64,000 bases of DNA from Acerihabitans sp047324305. GTDB lineage: Bacteria; Pseudomonadota; Gammaproteobacteria; Enterobacterales; Enterobacteriaceae. A program made the translations under genes and the position numbers. The notes under the pieces are model-generated. The model worked only from the letters and a program-made list of their open reading frames with translations, had not been told where the DNA came from and ran no database searches. The DNA lies in contig NZ_CP178740.1 in NCBI RefSeq assembly GCF_047324305.1, forward strand, positions 1,798,001-1,862,000. The letters run 5' to 3'. Within the stretch, counting starts at the first letter, position 1; each line of letters begins with the position of its first letter. This document shows, one piece after another, positions 59,609 to 64,000 of this stretch.

Positions 59609-59795
59609 GGCTGTCGTCCATCCGCAATTGATGGCAACAGCATGAATCCTTTGCCTAAAAACGAGTAGATTCAACCGATTAATGGTTTGTCATAGACAGA
59701 TGGCGTCACCATGACACATTATGTTATTTATAGAGGCCATCTGTATCCTTTTCCTGGCTGACCGCTACCAACATGGGTTAATTGACGACACGCAT

Positions 59796-61217
59796 ATGGC
59801 TATGACCCGCTACCACAATCTGGCTGCCCTGCTGGGCCAGCGTATTGAACAAGGTTTATATCCCATCGGTGTTCGCCTGCCCTCTATCAGGGTGCTCAGC
59901 AAAGAGCACGGGGTCAGCATCACCACCGTACAGCAGGCTTACCGCGAGCTTGAAGAACAACAGCTGGTCGAGGCACGGGCTAAATCCGGCTATTTTGTCG
60001 CTCACCGCAAACTGCGCCCCGGCCTGCCCGCCGGTTGTGATATGACCCAATGCTCGCTGGCCATCCCGCAGTGGGACCTGGTGCTTGGCATGGCCGGCCC
60101 GGCGCAGGCGGGCGAGACGGCCTTTGGGACCGCCGCGCCCGACGTTACCGCCAGTAGCCTCAAGCCGTTAACCCGGGCGTTGAGCCATGTGAGCCAGCGG
60201 CAACACCTGCGGACGTTCGATGACGAGGATATCCGGGGTAGCGTTGAGCTGCGCGGGCAAATCGCCCGGCTGATGATTGACGGCGGCAGCCGCATGGATG
60301 CCGGCAACATCCTGATTACCGACGGCGGCCGGGAAGCGCTGTCGATTGCGATTCGCTGCGTCTGCAAGCCAGGGGATCTGGTGGCGGTGGAAAAACCTTG
60401 TTTCCCGGCCGGTTTGCAACTGTTGCACGGACTGGGCATGCATATCCTGGAAATCCCCACCGACCCGGTAACGGGCATCAGCGTCGAGGCGCTGGAACTG
60501 GCGCTGGAGCAATGGCCGGTAAAAGCCATCCTGGTCACGCCCACGGGGCAAAACCCGCTGGGCTGCCATATGCCGATCGCGCGCCGCAAGGCGCTGCTGG
60601 AGCTGGCTCAGGGACATGATGTGGCCATCGTTGAAGACGATGTCTACGGCGAGCTGTCTTATCCCTATCCCCGGCCGGCCACGATTACGTCAATGGATTT
60701 TTCCGGCAATGTGCTGTTATGCAGCTCCTTTTCCAAAACCCTTGCGCCGGGCTTAAGGGTCGGCTGGCTTGCCCCCGGCAGCTATATGAACCGCGCCGTC
60801 CATATGAAATATATCGGCACCGGCCCCACCGCCAGCCTGCCGCAGCTGGCCATCGCCGATTTTATCAGGCAGGGGCATTACCTCAAGCATGTCAGGCGTA
60901 TGCGTGGCCAGTACCAGCATAATCGGGATGTGATAACCGGATGGGTGACGGATTATTTTCCCTGCGGTACGCGGGTAAGCCGCCCGCAGGGGGGCTTTTT
61001 ATTATGGATTGAGCTGGATCGCCGTATCGATGCCCAGCGACTGAACCAGGCATTATCAGACCAGGCGGTTTCCATAGCCATCGGCGCGGTGTTTTCCGCC
61101 GCCGGTAAATATGACAACTGCCTGCGGATAAATTACGCGCGCCCGCTTTCAGACGAGATAAAGCAGGCCATACGGCAGATCGGTATGAAGGTTCAGCAGT
61201 TGCTGGAGCAACCCTGA
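59796..61217 (+). CDS. MocR-type regulator (GntR HTH plus aminotransferase domain), YjiR-like
   Basis: The 473-residue protein has an N-terminal GntR HTH (RYHNLAALLGQRIEQGLYPIGVRLPSIRVLSKEHGVSITTVQQAYRELEE) and a class I aminotransferase-like domain (ILITDGGREALSIAIRC, TPTGQNPLG, IVEDDVYGELSY, and SSFSKTLAPGLRVGWLA with the PLP lysine). MocR proteins bind PLP and regulate PLP-dependent or amino-acid genes. It is divergent from the DUF1127 gene, as yjiR is from yjiS. The start could also be the ATG at 59802 or an upstream ATG at 59721; none has a strong Shine-Dalgarno. Confidence 0.85.
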   Translation: MAMTRYHNLAALLGQRIEQGLYPIGVRLPSIRVLSKEHGVSITTVQQAYRELEEQQLVEARAKSGYFVAHRKLRPGLPAGCDMTQCSLAIPQWDLVLGMAGPAQAGETAFGTAAPDVTASSLKPLTRALSHVSQRQHLRTFDDEDIRGSVELRGQIARLMIDGGSRMDAGNILITDGGREALSIAIRCVCKPGDLVAVEKPCFPAGLQLLHGLGMHILEIPTDPVTGISVEALELALEQWPVKAILVTPTGQNPLGCHMPIARRKALLELAQGHDVAIVEDDVYGELSYPYPRPATITSMDFSGNVLLCSSFSKTLAPGLRVGWLAPGSYMNRAVHMKYIGTGPTASLPQLAIADFIRQGHYLKHVRRMRGQYQHNRDVITGWVTDYFPCGTRVSRPQGGFLLWIELDRRIDAQRLNQALSDQAVSIAIGAVFSAAGKYDNCLRINYARPLSDEIKQAIRQIGMKVQQLLEQP

Positions 61218-61230
61218 TTTCGTCCGGACC

Positions 61231-61755
61231 TTAAACAGCCAATGATTTAGTCAGCGTGATAAGCGCCAGATCGTCGCGTAAAGGCACGCCCACGTTGGGA
61301 TCATTATAGGGAAAGGGCTCCGTATCACCGGTTTTGGCAAAACCGCGCCGTTCGTACCACGCAATCAGCTTATCCCGCACATTGATAACGGAAATCTTGA
61401 GGCTCCCGGCACCCGCGTCGCGGGCAAATTTCTCCGCGCCCGCCATGATGCTTTTGCCGAGACCGGCGCTTTGCGCATGCGGGCTTACGGCCAGCATCGA
61501 GAGATACCATTCGCCTTGATCCAAGGGCGTGAGCGCCACGCACCCGCATAATTCGCCGCGAGCGGGCTCCACCGCCAGCAGAATGATCGACGCGCCATTC
61601 TCTATCATGTCGGCCAGGTCGCGCCGGCTGGTGCGCGGCCCGTCGATCAGCCCGACTTCAGTGGTCCAATCCGGCGCCGAGAGGCCTCTGTAGGCCTGGT
61701 TAACCAGTTCCGCCACGCTGTCCAGTTCTTGTGCCCCTGCGATGGATAGCTCCAT
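61231..61755 (-). CDS. GNAT-family N-acetyltransferase
   Basis: The 174-residue protein has the GNAT fold. YLSMLAVSPHAQSAGLGKSIMAGAEKFARDAG contains the acetyl-CoA Arg/Gln-x-x-Gly motif (SAGLGK), followed by the IAWYERRGFAKTG end. It transfers an acetyl group to an amine, but the target is unknown. GAGGAAAA precedes the ATG. It converges with the MocR gene after 13 bp. Confidence 0.85.
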   Translation of the reverse strand: MELSIAGAQELDSVAELVNQAYRGLSAPDWTTEVGLIDGPRTSRRDLADMIENGASIILLAVEPARGELCGCVALTPLDQGEWYLSMLAVSPHAQSAGLGKSIMAGAEKFARDAGAGSLKISVINVRDKLIAWYERRGFAKTGDTEPFPYNDPNVGVPLRDDLALITLTKSLAV

Positions 61756-61917
61756 GTTTTCCTCTGCTTTCTGGCCATTTCCCAGTGCTTATTAAAGCCG
61801 CATTATCACCGGCCCGTCAATAAGCAGAGGCCGTCATGACGGCGCGCCCACCCGGTATGACGCCCCCTAGGCGGTCACATCAGCGCAGGCGCGCGGTTTT
61901 GCGCATTGTCGCCTGAC

Positions 61918-62373
61918 TTACGGCTGTTCAGGCGTGGGAAACCGGCCCAACTGCTGAAACAAACCGAACCAGTCCTCAAGATGCCAGGTCCTCTTAATGC
62001 GCGCCCCTTCGAATTCGTGGAATTCATGGATAGCAAAACCGACCTGTTTGCCCGTCGCCGGAATGCCGAACAAAGGCCCTAGATGGGTGCCGGTAATCTC
62101 CGCCCGCACCCCCATGCGCCCGGCCGTCTGGATGACATCGAGGATAGTGATTTTGACGTCGGGCATCGCCGCGATAAAGGCGCGGATAATCGGCTTAAGA
62201 CCATCGGGGCCGGGACCCTGGCCGGGCGCCAGGGGAATATCGTCCCAGTCGGCGGTGACGGCGATATCCAGCAAATCCGGGTTCTGGTCGTTAAACGCAC
62301 GGTAGAGCATGTCGACCGTTTGCCGTTCAACACGCAGTTGTTCTGTTTCAGCGAGCGCGGTGGAGGATGTCAT
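61918..62373 (-). CDS. SnoaL-like (NTF2-fold) ester cyclase
   Basis: The 151-residue protein has the NTF2-like cone fold of SnoaL polyketide cyclases: DMLYRAFNDQNPDLLDIAVTADWDDIPLAPGQGPGPDGLKPIIRAF, AGRMGVRAEITGTHLG, and FAIHEFHEFEGARIKRTWHLEDWFGLFQQLG. Family members act on small aromatic or polyketide molecules, or are of unknown function. It is divergent from a LysR gene that may control it. The longer frame to 62487 crosses the LysR start; AAGGAACGG before the ATG at 62373 is preferred. Confidence 0.75.
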   Translation of the reverse strand: MTSSTALAETEQLRVERQTVDMLYRAFNDQNPDLLDIAVTADWDDIPLAPGQGPGPDGLKPIIRAFIAAMPDVKITILDVIQTAGRMGVRAEITGTHLGPLFGIPATGKQVGFAIHEFHEFEGARIKRTWHLEDWFGLFQQLGRFPTPEQP

Positions 62374-62475
62374 TTGCGGCCGTTCCTTTCTGATAAGTGG
62401 AAATATAAGGTTGGAGTCTGATGAATCCGCTATTATTTGTCCAACAGATATAAGATATGAATGAGTATTTGATTT

Positions 62476-63390
62476 ATGGATTTCCACGGTATCGATCTGA
62501 ATTTGCTGGCCGCCTTTGACGCGCTGATGGACGAGCGGAACGTCACCCGCGCGGCGGCGCGCGTAGGGGTAAGCCAGCCGGCGATGAGCGCGGCGCTGTC
62601 GCGTCTGCGCGCGTTATTTGGCGATCCGTTGTTCCTGCGCAGCGCCGAGGGGCTGCTGCCCACGCCGCGCGCCAGGGATATCGCGCAACCCATCGCTCAG
62701 GCGCTGCGGCAGATAGAAGCGGCCCTGGTGGCCAAACCGGCGTTCATGCCGGCGAAGGCGTCGCTGGCCTTTACCCTCGGGGTGCCCGACTATCCGGCCT
62801 TTGTGCTGCTGGCGGCCCTGGTCACGGCGCTGGAAAAGCAGGCGCCGGGCGTGTCGTTAAACGTGCGCGCCTTTACCGGCCGGGATAGCGCCGTCGATCT
62901 GCTGGACGCGGGCACTATCGACGTCGCGGTCGGGGTCATGCCCACCCGCCCGGAGACCCGGATAATGACCCGGCCCATCCTGCGGGACGAGTTTGTCACC
63001 ATTACCCGCCGCGCCGGCGCGGCGGTGGAAGACGCGATGACATTGGAGCGCTTCCTGGCCCTGCGCCATGTCCTCGCGTCCCCGGAGGACGACCGGCACG
63101 GCCTGGTGGACCAGGCGCTGGCGCAGATGGGCAAACAGCGTATCCTGGCGCTGACGCTGCCCCAGATGTTCGCGGTGCCCGGCGTCGTGGCGCGGACCGC
63201 ATTGACGGCAACCCTGCTGCGGCGGGTCGTGCTGAATTCGCCCGTCCGGCACGAACTGGCCTTGTTTGCGCCGCCGGTGGTATTGCCGCCGATAGAATTC
63301 CACCTGATCTGGCACCGGAAAAGCGATCAGCACCCGGCCCAGCGCTGGTTCAGGGAACTGATCGCGTCACATGCTTTAGCGTTGCAATAA
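62476..63390 (+). CDS. LysR-family regulator
   Basis: The 304-residue regulator has an N-terminal HTH (LLAAFDALMDERNVTRAAARVGVSQPAMSAALSRLRALFGDPLFLRSAEGLLPTPRA) of the NodD/LinR-like subgroup, and a type-2 periplasmic-binding effector domain (FTLGVPDYPAFVLLAALVTALEKQAPGVSLNV). It is transcribed divergently from the SnoaL-like gene with about 100 bp between the starts and probably regulates it. The inducer is unknown. Confidence 0.88.
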   Translation: MDFHGIDLNLLAAFDALMDERNVTRAAARVGVSQPAMSAALSRLRALFGDPLFLRSAEGLLPTPRARDIAQPIAQALRQIEAALVAKPAFMPAKASLAFTLGVPDYPAFVLLAALVTALEKQAPGVSLNVRAFTGRDSAVDLLDAGTIDVAVGVMPTRPETRIMTRPILRDEFVTITRRAGAAVEDAMTLERFLALRHVLASPEDDRHGLVDQALAQMGKQRILALTLPQMFAVPGVVARTALTATLLRRVVLNSPVRHELALFAPPVVLPPIEFHLIWHRKSDQHPAQRWFRELIASHALALQ

Positions 63391-63455
63391 CCATTTGCCT
63401 GGCGGGCAAACCGGCGTTACGGTAATTCAGCGATTATTTTTCCCGCGAGGACATG

Positions 63456-64000
63456 ATGACGGCAAAAAACAGTGAAAACGACAACCCCGCTTCCTTATCG
63501 GCCATCGCCCTGGCGCAAAAATTACAGGCTTTGGCGCAAACCGGGCTGACCTATACCAAAGATCGTTATGATATCGAGCGTTACCTGGAGCTACGGAATA
63601 TCGCCGCGCAGCTGACAGCCGACGTATTGGCGTTAGATAAGCCGCCGGTATTGGACATGTTCAAACAACAGGAAGGGTATGCCACGCCAAAGGTCGACAC
63701 CAGGGCGATAATTCTGCGCCAGGGTAAAATACTGCTGGTGCAAGAGGCCGATGATCGGCTGTGGAGCCTGCCCGGCGGCTGGGCCGATGTCGGCGATAGC
63801 CCATCCGGCGCGGTGTGCCGTGAGGTCGAGGAAGAAACCGGCCTTACCGCCAGCGTGGAGTGCTTGCTGGGCGTATGGGACCGTAATCAGCATGGCCATC
63901 CGCCTTATCCCTGGCACGTCTATAAGCTGATATTTCATTGCCGGGAATTGGGCGGTGAAATCCGCTTAAGCGAGGACTCGCTGGACGTTGATTTTTTCGA
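63456..64000 (+). CDS. NUDIX hydrolase with N-terminal helical domain (3' end outside window)
   Basis: The reading frame begins at ATG 63456 (or 63453) after GAGG and runs to the end of the window. The first 60 residues form a helical NUDIX_N domain (ALAQKLQALAQTGLTYTKDRYDIERYLELRNIAAQL). The Nudix box reads GGWADVGDSPSGAVCREVEEETGL, with Asp in place of the first Glu. NUDIX enzymes of this kind hydrolyse ADP-ribose or nucleoside diphosphate derivatives. The C-terminus is missing, so length and specificity cannot be judged. Confidence 0.85.
   Translation, partial: MTAKNSENDNPASLSAIALAQKLQALAQTGLTYTKDRYDIERYLELRNIAAQLTADVLALDKPPVLDMFKQQEGYATPKVDTRAIILRQGKILLVQEADDRLWSLPGGWADVGDSPSGAVCREVEEETGLTASVECLLGVWDRNQHGHPPYPWHVYKLIFHCRELGGEIRLSEDSLDVDFF

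Noticed and set aside
1..64000. CRISPR arrays, rRNA or tRNA genes, intact insertion sequences
   Set aside because: No regularly spaced direct repeats, no cloverleaf with a CCA-type end and no transposase with terminal repeats were recognised. The Rpn-family gene at 43184 has no flanking repeats that I could see.

Overview
The window is a chromosomal segment of an enterobacterium (Enterobacterales). DnaA, GyrB, DnaN, RecF, RpmH, RnpA, YidC and MnmE are co-linear with, and in long blocks near-identical to, the Escherichia coli proteins. The order ibpB-ibpA-yidQ ... dgo genes ... yidA - gyrB - recF - dnaN - dnaA | rpmH - rnpA - yidD - yidC - mnmE is the E. coli order with extra catabolic genes inserted. 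The DNA is GC-rich with enterobacterial promoters, CRP-like boxes and Shine-Dalgarno sites. A Sodalis/Pectobacteriaceae-like relative is plausible, but the sequence alone does not prove a genus.

Layout. (1) 1-5.7 kb: end of a sugar-phosphate isomerase-like gene, an MFS carrier, ghrB, an AI-2E family protein and avtA. (2) 5.7-7.4 kb: the small heat-shock genes ibpB and ibpA, each with a ROSE-like RNA thermometer, and yidQ. (3) 7.4-16.3 kb: an uncharacterised sugar module with a LacI regulator, two MHS-type transporters, a DapA-type aldolase, a fucose-isomerase-like protein, an FGGY kinase and the remnant of a short-chain dehydrogenase. Two identical 20-bp operators, each with a promoter and a CRP-like box at the same spacing, bind it into one regulon. 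(4) 16.7-23.8 kb: a D-galactonate (dgo) region split into two units (dgoR-dgoK-dgoA-SDR and dgoD-MFS-dehydrogenase), each headed by the same DgoR-type operator. (5) 23.8-28.3 kb: a FadR-type regulator, an MFS carrier, uxuA and yidA. (6) 28.4-30.1 kb: an AT-rich island with one ankyrin-repeat gene where E. coli has yidB. (7) 30.4-41 kb: the housekeeping block gyrB to mnmE.

(8) 41-52.6 kb is an accessory stretch: a decayed toxin-antitoxin pair, a LysR/LysE pair sharing a 33-bp palindrome, an Rpn nuclease, PdxI-like reductase with a LysR gene, a P-type ATPase, a ferric-reductase-like flavoprotein with a 31-residue membrane peptide downstream, and a hydrolase/MerR pair. (9) 52.9-59.4 kb is the most unusual part: a tight seven-gene operon coding for a complete OsmF/OpuC-type betaine ABC importer, a histidine-ammonia-lyase-like enzyme that lacks the Ala-Ser-Gly triad needed for the MIO cofactor, an ornithine-cyclodeaminase-like protein and a PhnD-like binding protein without a signal peptide. 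I infer uptake and cleavage of a trimethylammonium (betaine) amino acid such as ergothioneine or a relative. (10) 59.4-64 kb: a DUF1127 protein with a MocR regulator (yjiS/yjiR-like), a GNAT acetyltransferase, a SnoaL-like protein divergent from a LysR gene, and the start of a NUDIX hydrolase.
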